DNA of 16,616 nucleotides from CAYPYI01 sp964415085 (GCA_964415085.1 CAYPYI010000029.1:1-16616), one strand, 5' to 3'. Counted from the first letter of the stretch, positions 1 to 7,872 are shown. Made by a program: numbers and translations. The notes: generated from the sequence alone by a model not told the origin.

Positions 1-1142
1 ATTCTCTTTTCTGAAAGTTTTCTATCTAAATGTAACTCCATATTACCAGTACCTTTAAACTCTTCAAAAATTACATCATCCATACGGCTACCAGTTTCCA
101 CTAATGCTGTCGCCATAATAGTTAAGCTTCCCGCTTCTTCTAAATTCCTCGCTGCACCAAAGAACCTTTTTGGTCTATAAAGTGCTGCTGGATCTAGTCC
201 TCCAGATAATGTTTTTCCTGAAGATGGAACTATTAGATTATAAGCCCTAGCTAATCTTGTAATACTATCTAATAATACCACAACATCCTTACCATGTTCA
301 ACTAATCTTTTTGCTCTTTCTAGTACTATTTCAGCAACTTTAACATGATTACTAGGTTTTTCATCAAATGTAGAATAAACTACATCTCCCCTTACACTTC
401 TTTTCATATCTGTTACTTCTTCAGGTCTTTCATCTATTAAAAGAACTATTATTTCTACTTCTGGATGATTTATAGCTATAGAGTTAGCTATCATTTTTAA
501 AAGAGTTGTTTTACCTGCTTTAGGTGGAGAAACTATCATACCTCTTTGACCTCTTCCAACAGGTGCTAGTAAATCTATCATTCTCATAGCAAATTCCGAA
601 GAATTCTGTTCAAGAACTAATTTTTCTCTTGGATATATAGGTGTAAGAGAATCAAAATTAGGTCTTCTTTTTGCCATTTCAGGATTCATATCATTTACAC
701 TTTTAATATATAATAAAGCCTTGAACTTCTCTCCAGATTTAGGCGGTCTTGTTACCCCACCTACTTTATCTCCTGTTCTTAAGCTAAATCTTCTAATTTG
801 TGAATGAGAGATATAAATATCATCATCTCCTGATTGATAGTTATTTCTTCTTAAGAATCCATAACCATCAGTATGAATTTCCAAAATTCCTTCAGCAAGA
901 TTAATATCATCTAATTGTTCTATTTCCTCAGTTGCTTCATCAGATAAATCAGAAATATTAATTTCTGAGATATCTATTCCTGATTCTTCTTTTTTTCTAA
1001 TCTCTTCTGTCTTTTTAAATTCTTGTATAATAAGTTTTATAAGTTCATCTTTTCTATATTTATAAGGACTTATAATTCCATATTTGTCAGCAACTTCTTT
1101 TAATTCTACTATAGTTTTTTCCTTCAGTTTATCGTAATCCAA
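1..1142 (-). CDS. rho: Transcription termination factor Rho (3' end outside window)
   Basis: Rho is a hexameric RNA-dependent ATPase/helicase that ends transcription. I translated it from a TTG at 1142, chosen because AGGAGG lies 7 bases upstream and the protein then begins MDYDKLKEK. About 380 residues are present and the C-terminus is cut by the window edge; the E. coli protein has 419. In order: an N-terminal helical region (1-50), a short acidic linker (55-80), the cold-shock-like RNA-binding domain (83-130, with GYGFLRR), and the RecA-like ATPase. Visible ATPase motifs are Walker A PPKAGKTTLL (206-215), LIDERPEEV (235-243), Walker B VVVLLDSITR (287-296) and the Q-loop PSSGKTLSGGLD (306-317). 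The linker lacks the long basic or Asn-rich insertions found in some other Rho proteins. It is the last visible gene of the fba operon, 15 bases after glpX. Identification is certain. Confidence 0.97.
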   Translation of the reverse strand, partial: MDYDKLKEKTIVELKEVADKYGIISPYKYRKDELIKLIIQEFKKTEEIRKKEESGIDISEINISDLSDEATEEIEQLDDINLAEGILEIHTDGYGFLRRNNYQSGDDDIYISHSQIRRFSLRTGDKVGGVTRPPKSGEKFKALLYIKSVNDMNPEMAKRRPNFDSLTPIYPREKLVLEQNSSEFAMRMIDLLAPVGRGQRGMIVSPPKAGKTTLLKMIANSIAINHPEVEIIVLLIDERPEEVTDMKRSVRGDVVYSTFDEKPSNHVKVAEIVLERAKRLVEHGKDVVVLLDSITRLARAYNLIVPSSGKTLSGGLDPAALYRPKRFFGAARNLEEAGSLTIMATALVETGSRMDDVIFEEFKGTGNMELHLDRKLSEKR

Positions 1143-1157
1143 TCAAACTCCTCCTAA

Positions 1158-2126
1158 TTACTTTGCATACTCGGGTTTCTTAGATAAATAATGTATAGAA
1201 TCTATCATTCTTACAGTTCTTGTTTCAAGTCTTAAAACTAAAGTTTGAGTTGTCGCTGTGTTATCTTCTAGATATTTAACTCCATGAAGTAAGTCTCCAT
1301 ATGAAACTCCAGTTGCTGCAAAAGCCATTTCATCACCTTTTGCAAGATCATCTAAATAATAAACTTTGCTTAAGTCCGCACCCATTTCTGCGCATCTTCT
1401 TTTTTGTTCATCCGTCACTGGCATTAATTGTCCTTGGAATTCTCCACCTAAACATTTTAATGCTACAGCTGCTAATACACCTTCTGGAGCTCCACCAATT
1501 CCCATCATAATATCTACTCCTGTACGTTCAAAACAAGTTGATATTGCTCCCATAACATCTCCGTCGCTAATCATCTTTATTCTAGCTCCAGCTTCTCTAA
1601 TTTCTTCTATTAATTTATCATGTCTAGGTCTATCTAATAATGTTACTGTAATATCTTCAACATCTTTTCCTAAAGCCTTTGCAACACTTTCAATGTTTTC
1701 TTTTGTTGATTTTTTAATATCAACACAACCTTTTGCTTTTGGACCTACTGCTATTTTATTCATATAAGTATCCGGTGCATGTAGTAGGCATCCCTTTGGA
1801 GCAACTGCTACAACTGATATTGCATTTGGAAGACCATCTGCTACTGATTGAGTACCATCAAGTGGGTCTACAGCTATATCAACTTTTAAATCTTCTTCTC
1901 TTTGTTTCCCGATTTGCTCACCGATATATAACATAGGAGCTTCATCTATTTCTCCTTCTCCTATTACAACAACACCATCTATATCTACTGTATCAAACAT
2001 TCTTCTCATAGCATCTACAGCTGCTTGATCTGCTACGTTTTTGTCACCTTTTCCTAAGTACTTAGCACTTGCTAAAGCTGCTGCCTCTGTTACTCTACCT
2101 AAATTAACTGGTAAATTTCTATCCAT
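1158..2126 (-). CDS. glpX: Fructose-1,6-bisphosphatase, class II (GlpX)
   Basis: GlpX hydrolyses fructose 1,6-bisphosphate to fructose 6-phosphate in gluconeogenesis; some GlpX proteins also act on sedoheptulose 1,7-bisphosphate. The 322-residue length is normal for the family. Metal and phosphate motifs of the lithium-sensitive phosphatase fold are present: GEGEIDEAPML (56-66), DPLDGT (87-92), SDGD (187-190) and GIGGAPEG (209-216). The ATG start has AGGAGG 11 bases upstream, slightly long but with no better start nearby. It follows tal after an 80-base gap that contains a GC-rich hairpin, and rho follows after 15 bases. Together with fba and tal it makes a compact module for moving carbon between triose, hexose and heptulose phosphates. 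Nothing is missing or broken. Confidence 0.96.
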   Translation of the reverse strand: MDRNLPVNLGRVTEAAALASAKYLGKGDKNVADQAAVDAMRRMFDTVDIDGVVVIGEGEIDEAPMLYIGEQIGKQREEDLKVDIAVDPLDGTQSVADGLPNAISVVAVAPKGCLLHAPDTYMNKIAVGPKAKGCVDIKKSTKENIESVAKALGKDVEDITVTLLDRPRHDKLIEEIREAGARIKMISDGDVMGAISTCFERTGVDIMMGIGGAPEGVLAAVALKCLGGEFQGQLMPVTDEQKRRCAEMGADLSKVYYLDDLAKGDEMAFAATGVSYGDLLHGVKYLEDNTATTQTLVLRLETRTVRMIDSIHYLSKKPEYAK

Positions 2127-2180
2127 TATTAATTAAACCTCCTGTGTAAATTGATTTATGTTTTTGGAAATTTTATGTAT

Positions 2181-2201
2181 ATAGGGGCTTAAAGCCCCTA
2201 T
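2181..2201 (-). repeat. Intercistronic GC-rich hairpin between tal and glpX
   Basis: This is a perfect inverted repeat (ATAGGGGC arm, TTAAA loop, GCCCCTAT arm) starting 5 bases after the tal stop. On the transcribed minus strand it is followed by ATATACATAAAA, not by a T run, so it is a poor intrinsic terminator. It may stabilise the upstream mRNA end or cause partial polarity between tal and glpX. The structure is directly visible; its role is inferred. Confidence 0.6.
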
Positions 2202-2206
2202 TTATA

Positions 2207-2842
2207 TTATTTATTCCAATCACTTAAAAATTGTTCTATACCACTATCTGTAAGAGGGTGGTTTATCATTTTTATAAAAACTTCATAAGGAATTGTAGCG
2301 ATGTGTGAGCCTACTTTTGCTACCTCTTCGACATGTTTAGTACTTCTTAAGCTTGCTGCAATTATTTCAGTTTCTATGTCAAACTTATTAAAGATTTCTA
2401 CTAAATCTTCTACAAGTTTTAGTCCATCACTTCCTATATCTTCAAGTCTTCCTATAAATGGACTTACATATGTTGCACCTGCTTTAACTGCTAATAAAGC
2501 TTGATTAATACTAAAAATTAAAGTTACATTAGTTTTAATGTTTTCACTCGAAAGTATTTTTACAGCCTTTAAACCTTCTTTTGTCATTGGTATTTTTATT
2601 ACAATATTTTTATTTATTTCACATAACTCTCTTGCTTCTTTTACCATTCCAGAAGCATCTAGTGAAATAACTTCTGCACTTATAGGTCCATCCACTATTT
2701 CTGAGATTTCCTTAATTAATTCTTTAAAATCTTTACCTTCTTTTGAGACTAAACTAGGGTTTGTTGTAACACCATCTACAACACCTAATTCATTTATTTC
2801 TTTTATTTTTTCAACGTTAGCTGTATCTATAAAAAGTTTCAT
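2207..2842 (-). CDS. tal: Transaldolase (small, 22-kDa type)
   Basis: It transfers a dihydroxyacetone unit between sedoheptulose 7-phosphate/glyceraldehyde 3-phosphate and erythrose 4-phosphate/fructose 6-phosphate in the non-oxidative pentose phosphate pathway. The start used is the ATG at 2842 (MKLFIDTANV), preceded by AAGGAGG. The reading frame extends 13 codons further up, but that extension overlaps fba and has no better binding site. Length is 211 residues, as usual for the small transaldolases. The Schiff-base lysine is K83 in IVIKIPMT. Glu57 in SAEVIS and Phe129 in YVSPFIGR are the residues typical of transaldolase; fructose-6-phosphate aldolase has Gln and Tyr there. The C-terminus LTDSGIEQFLSDWNK closely resembles B. 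subtilis YwjH. The Shine-Dalgarno overlaps the fba stop codon, indicating translational coupling. Confidence 0.95.
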   Translation of the reverse strand: MKLFIDTANVEKIKEINELGVVDGVTTNPSLVSKEGKDFKELIKEISEIVDGPISAEVISLDASGMVKEARELCEINKNIVIKIPMTKEGLKAVKILSSENIKTNVTLIFSINQALLAVKAGATYVSPFIGRLEDIGSDGLKLVEDLVEIFNKFDIETEIIAASLRSTKHVEEVAKVGSHIATIPYEVFIKMINHPLTDSGIEQFLSDWNK

Positions 2843-2852
2843 ATTTACCTCC

Positions 2853-3710
2853 TTATAGCCAGTTTTTTCCGTCTGAACCAAATACTCTCATTTTTTCTTT
2901 TATTGTTTCTTTCATTTCTAAAGTTGCTGGTCCTAATATTTTTCTAGGATCTATCTCTTCTGGATTTTCTCTAACGAATTCATTTACTTTTCTAGCAAAT
3001 GCAGCTCTAATGTCTGTATCTATATTAATTTTTGCAATACCACATGATACAGCCTTTTCTAAACTTTCATAAGGTACTCCACTTGAACCGTGTAATACAA
3101 GAGGTATACTTACAACACTTGCTATTTCTTTTATTCTATCATAATCAATTTTAGGTTCACCTTTATAAACTCCGTGAGCTGTTCCTACAGCTATTGCCAA
3201 GCTATCTACTCCTGTTTGCTCAACAAATATTCTTGCTTCTTCAGGATCTGTAAAAGTAGCATCTCTATGATCTACTACTACATCATCTTCAGTTCCACCT
3301 ATTTTACCAAGCTCTGCCTCAACACTTACTCCTACTGCATGAGCTATTTCAACTACTTTTTTTGTTCTTTCTATATTTTCTTCTAAAGAATATTGTGATG
3401 CATCTATCATTACTGAACTAAATCCATGTCTAATACATTGCATTACTTGTCCAAAATCTGTACCGTGGTCTAAGTGAATTGCAACAGGTACTTTTGCATT
3501 TTCAGCTGCAACTTTTCCAAGTGCTGAAATATACTCTACTCCTGCATATTTAAGTCCACCTTGACTTGCTTGTATAATAACTGGAGAATTTAATTCTTCT
3601 GCAGCTTCGATTATAGCATGAACTATTTCCATGTTATTCGCATTAAATGCTCCAACTGCATATTTATTTTTTTGTGCGTGTAATAGAATTTCATTTCCTG
3701 TAACTAACAA
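2853..3710 (-). CDS. fba: Fructose-1,6-bisphosphate aldolase, class II
   Basis: A zinc-dependent aldolase that reversibly splits fructose 1,6-bisphosphate into dihydroxyacetone phosphate and glyceraldehyde 3-phosphate, in glycolysis and gluconeogenesis. With the TTG start at 3710 it has 285 residues, beginning MLVTGNEILL. An ATG lies three codons upstream (3719), but it directly abuts the AGAAAGG binding site; the TTG has a normal 9-base spacing, so I prefer it. Zinc ligands and active-site motifs are present: HLDHGTD (79-85, catalytic Asp81, zinc His82), GTAHG (177-180 region, His179) and LHGSSG (206-211, His207), plus the phosphate-binding NIDTD (229-233). It is the first gene of the operon fba - tal - glpX - rho, with its own promoter region upstream and a terminator separating it from pyrG. 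Its stop codon lies inside the tal binding site. Confidence 0.96.
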   Translation of the reverse strand: MLVTGNEILLHAQKNKYAVGAFNANNMEIVHAIIEAAEELNSPVIIQASQGGLKYAGVEYISALGKVAAENAKVPVAIHLDHGTDFGQVMQCIRHGFSSVMIDASQYSLEENIERTKKVVEIAHAVGVSVEAELGKIGGTEDDVVVDHRDATFTDPEEARIFVEQTGVDSLAIAVGTAHGVYKGEPKIDYDRIKEIASVVSIPLVLHGSSGVPYESLEKAVSCGIAKINIDTDIRAAFARKVNEFVRENPEEIDPRKILGPATLEMKETIKEKMRVFGSDGKNWL

Positions 3711-3734
3711 ATTTATCATCCTTTCTTATATTAG

Positions 3735-3764
3735 ATTGTTAACACCCTTTAACAATTAATTGTT
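3735..3764 (-). promoter_or_regulatory. Overlapping inverted repeats in the fba leader
   Basis: Two inverted repeats share one arm. ATTGTTAA (3735-3742) and TTAACAAT (3749-3756) are separated by 6 bases. AACAATTAATTGTT (3751-3764) is a perfect 14-base palindrome. They lie between the likely -10 of the fba promoter and the ribosome binding site. The TTGTTAA/TTAACAA half-sites resemble the clostridial Rex (NADH-sensing repressor) operator, but that operator normally has a 4-base spacer, so Rex binding is only a possibility. As RNA, the two repeats would form mutually exclusive hairpins. Confidence 0.45.
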
Positions 3765-3791
3765 CTTATTTTAATCTTATTTCTTAAATTT

Positions 3792-3822
3792 ATTATAACA
3801 CATAAGTGGCATATTCTCTAAA
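3792..3822 (-). promoter_or_regulatory. Probable promoter of the fba operon
   Basis: The minus strand carries a perfect -10 TATAAT (3792-3797). The best -35 is TTTAGA (3817-3822) at a long 19-base spacing, so the -35 match is weak. Transcription would start near 3785 and give a leader of about 75 bases containing the overlapping inverted repeats. The site lies just downstream of the pyrG terminator, as expected for a separate operon. Confidence 0.5.
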
Positions 3823-3830
3823 ATTTAAGT

Positions 3831-3860
3831 AAAAAAGTAGCAAATTTAATTTGCTACTTC
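3831..3860 (-). terminator. Intrinsic terminator of pyrG
   Basis: An 11-bp stem (GTAGCAAA with matching TTTGCTAC, extended by A-T pairs) closes on a 3-base loop. On the minus strand it is followed by TTTTTT. It begins 15 bases after the pyrG stop codon, so pyrG is probably transcribed alone. Confidence 0.85.
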
Positions 3861-3874
3861 ACTTACCTTATTAT

Positions 3875-5461
3875 CTATTTTTTTAATTCTTTTACAAATT
3901 CTCTAAATAATGGGTGACTTCTTGTTGGTCTTGACTTAAATTCAGGTTGATAATTTACACCTATAAACCAAGGATGATCTTCCACTTCCAAGACTTCTAT
4001 AAATTTATTATCTTCTGATATACCAGATAATTTTAATCCATTTTCATTAAATTCATCTCTATATTCATTATTAAATTCATATCTATGTCTATGTCTTTCG
4101 TGAATTACTTCTTCACCATAAACTTCTCTTGCAAGAGATCCTTCTTCTAACACACAAGGATAGCTTCCAAGTCTCATCTCTGCATTATCTAAATTTTCAT
4201 GAGCGCAAACATCTATTATTTTATGTTTTGTGTTTTCATCCCATTCTATTCCATTAGCATCTTCGTATCCTAATACGTTTCTTGCATATTCTATTGCAGC
4301 TAAATGCATACCCATACCAATTCCTAAAAATGGAATTTTGTTAACTCTTGCATATTCTATTGCTCTAATTTTTCCTTCGATTCCTCTTTTACCAAATCCA
4401 CTAGGAACTATAATTCCATCCATACCTTCAAATACTTCATCTAAATTTTCATTTTCTAATCCTTCAGATTGTATCCATTTAATAGAAACATCTACACCAT
4501 TATATATTCCTGCATGTGTTAATGCTTCTACTACAGAAAGATAAGCATCTGGTAACTCAACATATTTACCAACTAATGCAACATTTACTTCTCCATCTAT
4601 GTTTTTCATGTTTTCCAATACTTCATTCCAGTGTGATAAATCTAATTCACCACATTCAATGTGAAGTTTTTCCATAGCAAGTTCTGCTAAGCCTTCTTCT
4701 TCTAACATAACTGGTAATTCATAAATTGAATTAACATCTCTATTTTCAATAACTTCTTCTGGTCTTAAATCACAGAATAAAGCTATTTTTTCTTTAACTT
4801 CTTGATTTAAAGGATGGTTTGTTCTACAGATTAATACATCTGGTTGAATTCCAAGTCCTCTTAATTCTTTAACACTATGTTGTGTAGGTTTTGTTTTAAG
4901 TTCTGAACTTTTTTCTAAGAAAGGTATTAATGTAACATGAACATACATTGTATTTTCTTTACCTACATCATATTTAACTTGTCTTATAGCTTCTATAAAA
5001 GGTAAACTCTCTATATCTCCTACAGTTCCACCTATTTCCGTAATAACTACATCAGCTTGGTTTTGCTCTCCTGCTTTAATTATACGGTCTTTTATTTCAT
5101 TTGTAATATGTGGTATTACTTGAACAGTTCTTCCACCATATTCTCTATTTCTTTCTTTATTTAATACTGACCAGTATATTTTACCTGTTGTAATACTATT
5201 GTGTTTGCTCAGGTTCTCATCTATGAATCTTTCATAATGTCCTAAGTCTAAATCCGCTTCTGCTCCGTCATCTGTAACAAACACTTCTCCGTGTTGATAA
5301 GGGCTCATATTGCTTGGATCAATATTTATATAAGGATCAAACTTTTGTATCGTAACTTTTAATCCTCTGCTTTTAAGTAATTGTCCTAAACTTGCTGCTG
5401 TAATTCCTTTACCTAAAGATGATACAACTCCACCAGTAACAAAAATATATTTAGTTGCCAT
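3875..5461 (-). CDS. pyrG: CTP synthase with a degenerate glutaminase domain
   Basis: CTP synthase aminates UTP to CTP using ATP and ammonia, normally released from glutamine by a C-terminal amidotransferase domain. The start at 5461 (MATKYIFVTGG) has AGGAG 7 bases upstream; an in-frame ATG seven codons earlier has no such site. Length 528 residues is close to the usual 535. The synthetase half is intact: GGVVSSLGKG (10-19), DPYINIDPSNMSPYQHGEVFV (42-62 region), EIGGTVGDIES (142-152), KTKPTQHSV (189-197). The amidotransferase half (about 292-528) keeps its length but not its chemistry. The nucleophile motif normally FLGICLGMQ reads FLGIGMGMH, so Cys is Gly382 and the glutamine-contacting Gln is His386. 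The triad His in HPEF is Gln505 (YQPEF), although Glu507 remains. The oxyanion-loop GGFG reads SGFG. I infer an ammonia-dependent enzyme. No frameshift is present. Confidence 0.95.
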   Translation of the reverse strand: MATKYIFVTGGVVSSLGKGITAASLGQLLKSRGLKVTIQKFDPYINIDPSNMSPYQHGEVFVTDDGAEADLDLGHYERFIDENLSKHNSITTGKIYWSVLNKERNREYGGRTVQVIPHITNEIKDRIIKAGEQNQADVVITEIGGTVGDIESLPFIEAIRQVKYDVGKENTMYVHVTLIPFLEKSSELKTKPTQHSVKELRGLGIQPDVLICRTNHPLNQEVKEKIALFCDLRPEEVIENRDVNSIYELPVMLEEEGLAELAMEKLHIECGELDLSHWNEVLENMKNIDGEVNVALVGKYVELPDAYLSVVEALTHAGIYNGVDVSIKWIQSEGLENENLDEVFEGMDGIIVPSGFGKRGIEGKIRAIEYARVNKIPFLGIGMGMHLAAIEYARNVLGYEDANGIEWDENTKHKIIDVCAHENLDNAEMRLGSYPCVLEEGSLAREVYGEEVIHERHRHRYEFNNEYRDEFNENGLKLSGISEDNKFIEVLEVEDHPWFIGVNYQPEFKSRPTRSHPLFREFVKELKK

Positions 5462-5496
5462 TTTTTTGCTCCTCTCTTCCATTCAATAACTAATTA

Positions 5497-5525
5497 ATTT
5501 TATAATAAATATAATAATAAGTCAA
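5497..5525 (-). promoter_or_regulatory. Promoter of pyrG
   Basis: The minus strand carries -35 TTGACT (5520-5525), a 17-base spacer and -10 TAAAAT (5497-5502). Transcription would start near 5490, giving a leader of only about 30 bases. The start region lacks the run of G residues and the terminator hairpin used for CTP-sensing reiterative attenuation of pyrG in Bacillus. Confidence 0.7.
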
Positions 5526-5683
5526 TTTATTTATGTGTATTTATCAAAGTTTTAAAAATAAACACTATTTACAATATACCCTAGTTTTAAATATATCTAT
5601 CATTATTTTACATACATTTACTATTCTAACATATGTTTATATTTAAAACACATTTTATATTTACCTTTTGGCTTGTAATTATA

Positions 5684-5727
5684 TTGTAATATGCTTTAAT
5701 TTGATATTATAGTATAATGGGTATAAT
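5684..5727 (+). promoter_or_regulatory. Probable promoter(s) of the SLH protein gene
   Basis: Two perfect TATAAT boxes stand in tandem at 5713-5718 and 5722-5727, within a repeated GTATAATG. Candidate -35 elements are TTGTAA (5684-5689) and TTGATA (5701-5706), but neither has ideal 17-base spacing to a box (24 and 15 bases respectively). The exact pairing is uncertain. The gene starts 40 bases downstream. Confidence 0.5.
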
Positions 5728-5766
5728 GAAAGTATAGAAAGTTTTATGAAAGGGGAGAAAAATTAA

Positions 5767-7872
5767 ATGAGAAAAAAAATATCATTAGCATTAGTTTTCA
5801 TTATGGTTCTTTCAATATCTTCCCCTGTATTAGCATCATCTAAATATAATAATGCAGGCGAAACATTGAAAAATTTAGAAGTACTTACAGGTGATGAAAA
5901 TGGAAACTTAATGTTAGATAAAAACTTTAAAAGACAAGATATGGTTGTTATGATTTCTAGATTATATAGAGAAGAAAAAACAGCTAAAAATTATGTTGGA
6001 ACTAATGTCTTTAAAGATTTAACTGCAAGTAGAAAATTTTACATCCCATACGTTGCATGGGCAAGAGATAAAGGCCTTATAAAAGGTATGGAAGTTAATG
6101 AGTTTGGTTTTGGTAGAGAGGTTAGAACACAGGAGTTTCAAACAGTGCTTCTAAGGGTTTTAGGTTATGAAAAAGAAGCAAATGACTGGAATAAGGTTCC
6201 TGAATTTGCACTTAATCTAAATCTTATGCATTCAGTTGATGCTAAAGCTAGCGATAAACTTACAAGAGGACAAATGGCTCAAATGGTCTTAAATGCTTTA
6301 GAATTAAAGATTAAAGACAAAGATATTACTTTGGCGGAAAAGTTATCTGTACAACTTCCAGAGTTATTCAAAATAAGAACTACTGTTGATAAGGATAGTG
6401 TTAACTTTAAAGGTCAAGCTGAGATGACAAAGAATCTTACAATATTTATAAGACCAACTTCTTCAAATATAACAACAGGTGCTAAATCTTACACTGTAGA
6501 TTTGGATAAAGATGGATACTTTGACTTTACAGTTGAAGATTTACAAAAAGGAAACTATGAATATAGATTAGAAGGAGATAAAGAAAAATCAATATTTACT
6601 CCATTTTCTATAACAGAAGAAAACTTTGATCTAGTTAATGTTACAACTAATAATTTAAAAGAAATATCACTAACATTTTCTAAACCATTAGATACTAAAT
6701 ATGCATCTTTTATAGACAACTATAGAACAGATGCAGGTACTATAACTTATGTAGATTTTAGTAGTGATGCTAGAACGGTTACTTTAAAATTAAAAAATAA
6801 CATGAAATATGATACTGATTATAAATTAAGTGTTAATAAAATTAAATCAAGCAATGGACTTATGACAAGTGTTAAAGATTACAAATTTACAGCACTAGGT
6901 ACTGATGTACCAAAGGTAACAACTCACACAGGATTTAAAAACTATATTACTATAAACTTTAATAAAGAAATGGATGCAGATACTATTAATGATCATTCAA
7001 ATTATTATATAAATTTTAATGACCAAATAATATACCTTCCTAATAATAGTAAAATAGAACCTAAAAACAATAATAAAGTAGTTGCTATTACTTTACCTGA
7101 ATATATTTCTGGTAAAGAAGTTATAGCAGGAAAAACTCTAAAAGCTCTACAACTTAGAGGATTTAAAGATGTAGATGGAAATGATACAGAACCTTTAATT
7201 ATAAACCTAGAGTTTTCTAAAGTTACGGATGGAAAACCTCAAGCTATAGACTATAAAGATAATATAAAAAATAAACAAGGTATTCTGATTGATGAGGATA
7301 CTGTTGAAATTAAGTTTAATGTTCCAATTTTAGATGCTGATGTATCTGATTTTAAAGAGGATGGGGTTATAATAGATAAAGTTATAACTGATGGTACCAA
7401 TATAGTTAGGCTTGAACTTAATAATAAGTATAATGATACAACTATAAAAGATGGTAGTATAAGCATTAAAAGTAATAATAGAATTAAGACAAGTTTAGGA
7501 ACAGGTGTAGAAGCTCAGTCTCTAAACTTTATCGATACTGTTAGTCCTAAGGTTGCACCTGGTACTAATACACTTTCTTATAATAACTCTACTATATATA
7601 TAGCATTTACTGAAGAGTTAGAAAAAGAAGGAGCGAGTCTTTATAAAAGGGATATAGAGATTACAAAAAATGGAGAAGTTTTACCTGATAGTCAAATTTC
7701 TACTTTTTTAGATAATAATCACCCTTCATATTTAAGACTTACAATTTCAAATTATGATCCTAAGGCAGATTATTATTTAACTATTACTGGAAAACAAAAT
7801 GGTAATATCTCTTATATTAGAGATAAACATGGTAATTTAGCATTACCTGCAGGGCCGTTTAAAATAGACTAA
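5767..7872 (+). CDS. Secreted S-layer homology (SLH) domain protein with Ig-like repeats
   Basis: Probably a cell-surface protein held to a secondary wall polymer. It starts at an ATG preceded by AAAGGGGAG and has 701 residues. A signal peptide is clear (MRKK, hydrophobic core 5-18, likely cut after VLA at residue 23). Three SLH-like modules follow at about 28-75, 80-135 and 140-185; the second shows FKDL...YIPYVAWARDKGLIKG and the third LTRGQMAQMVLNAL. The rest resembles bacterial Ig-like (Big_5/SbsA type) domains, with segments such as KEISLTFSKPLDT (298-310) and YDTDYKLSVNKI, and conserved Asp-Asn-rich turns. No enzyme motif and no C-terminal sorting signal are visible, so anchoring would rely on the SLH domains. 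Its exact role (S-layer component, adhesin or wall structural protein) cannot be read from the sequence. The ald gene follows after 15 bases with no terminator between. Confidence 0.85.
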   Translation: MRKKISLALVFIMVLSISSPVLASSKYNNAGETLKNLEVLTGDENGNLMLDKNFKRQDMVVMISRLYREEKTAKNYVGTNVFKDLTASRKFYIPYVAWARDKGLIKGMEVNEFGFGREVRTQEFQTVLLRVLGYEKEANDWNKVPEFALNLNLMHSVDAKASDKLTRGQMAQMVLNALELKIKDKDITLAEKLSVQLPELFKIRTTVDKDSVNFKGQAEMTKNLTIFIRPTSSNITTGAKSYTVDLDKDGYFDFTVEDLQKGNYEYRLEGDKEKSIFTPFSITEENFDLVNVTTNNLKEISLTFSKPLDTKYASFIDNYRTDAGTITYVDFSSDARTVTLKLKNNMKYDTDYKLSVNKIKSSNGLMTSVKDYKFTALGTDVPKVTTHTGFKNYITINFNKEMDADTINDHSNYYINFNDQIIYLPNNSKIEPKNNNKVVAITLPEYISGKEVIAGKTLKALQLRGFKDVDGNDTEPLIINLEFSKVTDGKPQAIDYKDNIKNKQGILIDEDTVEIKFNVPILDADVSDFKEDGVIIDKVITDGTNIVRLELNNKYNDTTIKDGSISIKSNNRIKTSLGTGVEAQSLNFIDTVSPKVAPGTNTLSYNNSTIYIAFTEELEKEGASLYKRDIEITKNGEVLPDSQISTFLDNNHPSYLRLTISNYDPKADYYLTITGKQNGNISYIRDKHGNLALPAGPFKID

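Larger units (their letters stand above)
5462..5766. promoter_or_regulatory. AT-rich divergent intergenic region, pyrG / SLH gene
   Basis: This 305-base stretch separates two divergent genes and is almost entirely A+T. It holds the promoters described separately at each end. I see no RNA gene, no credible small reading frame and no strong hairpin in it. Confidence 0.6.

Noticed and set aside
1301..1767. Plus-strand open frames opposite glpX and other genes
   Set aside because: They are shadows of well-supported minus-strand genes, with low-complexity translations and no binding sites.
2207..2842. Fructose-6-phosphate aldolase instead of transaldolase
   Set aside because: Glu57 and Phe129 are the transaldolase-type residues; the aldolase has Gln and Tyr at these positions.
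2843..2881. Longer transaldolase start adding 13 residues
   Set aside because: The extension overlaps fba, and the internal ATG at 2842 has a perfect AAGGAGG and begins at the family's usual N-terminus.
3735..3756. Definite Rex operator upstream of fba
   Set aside because: Half-sites fit, but the spacer is 6 bases where the clostridial consensus has 4; kept only as a possibility.
5462..5482. Longer CTP synthase start adding seven residues (MEERSKK)
   Set aside because: Those codons contain the AGAGGAG binding site of the ATG at 5461, where the family normally begins.
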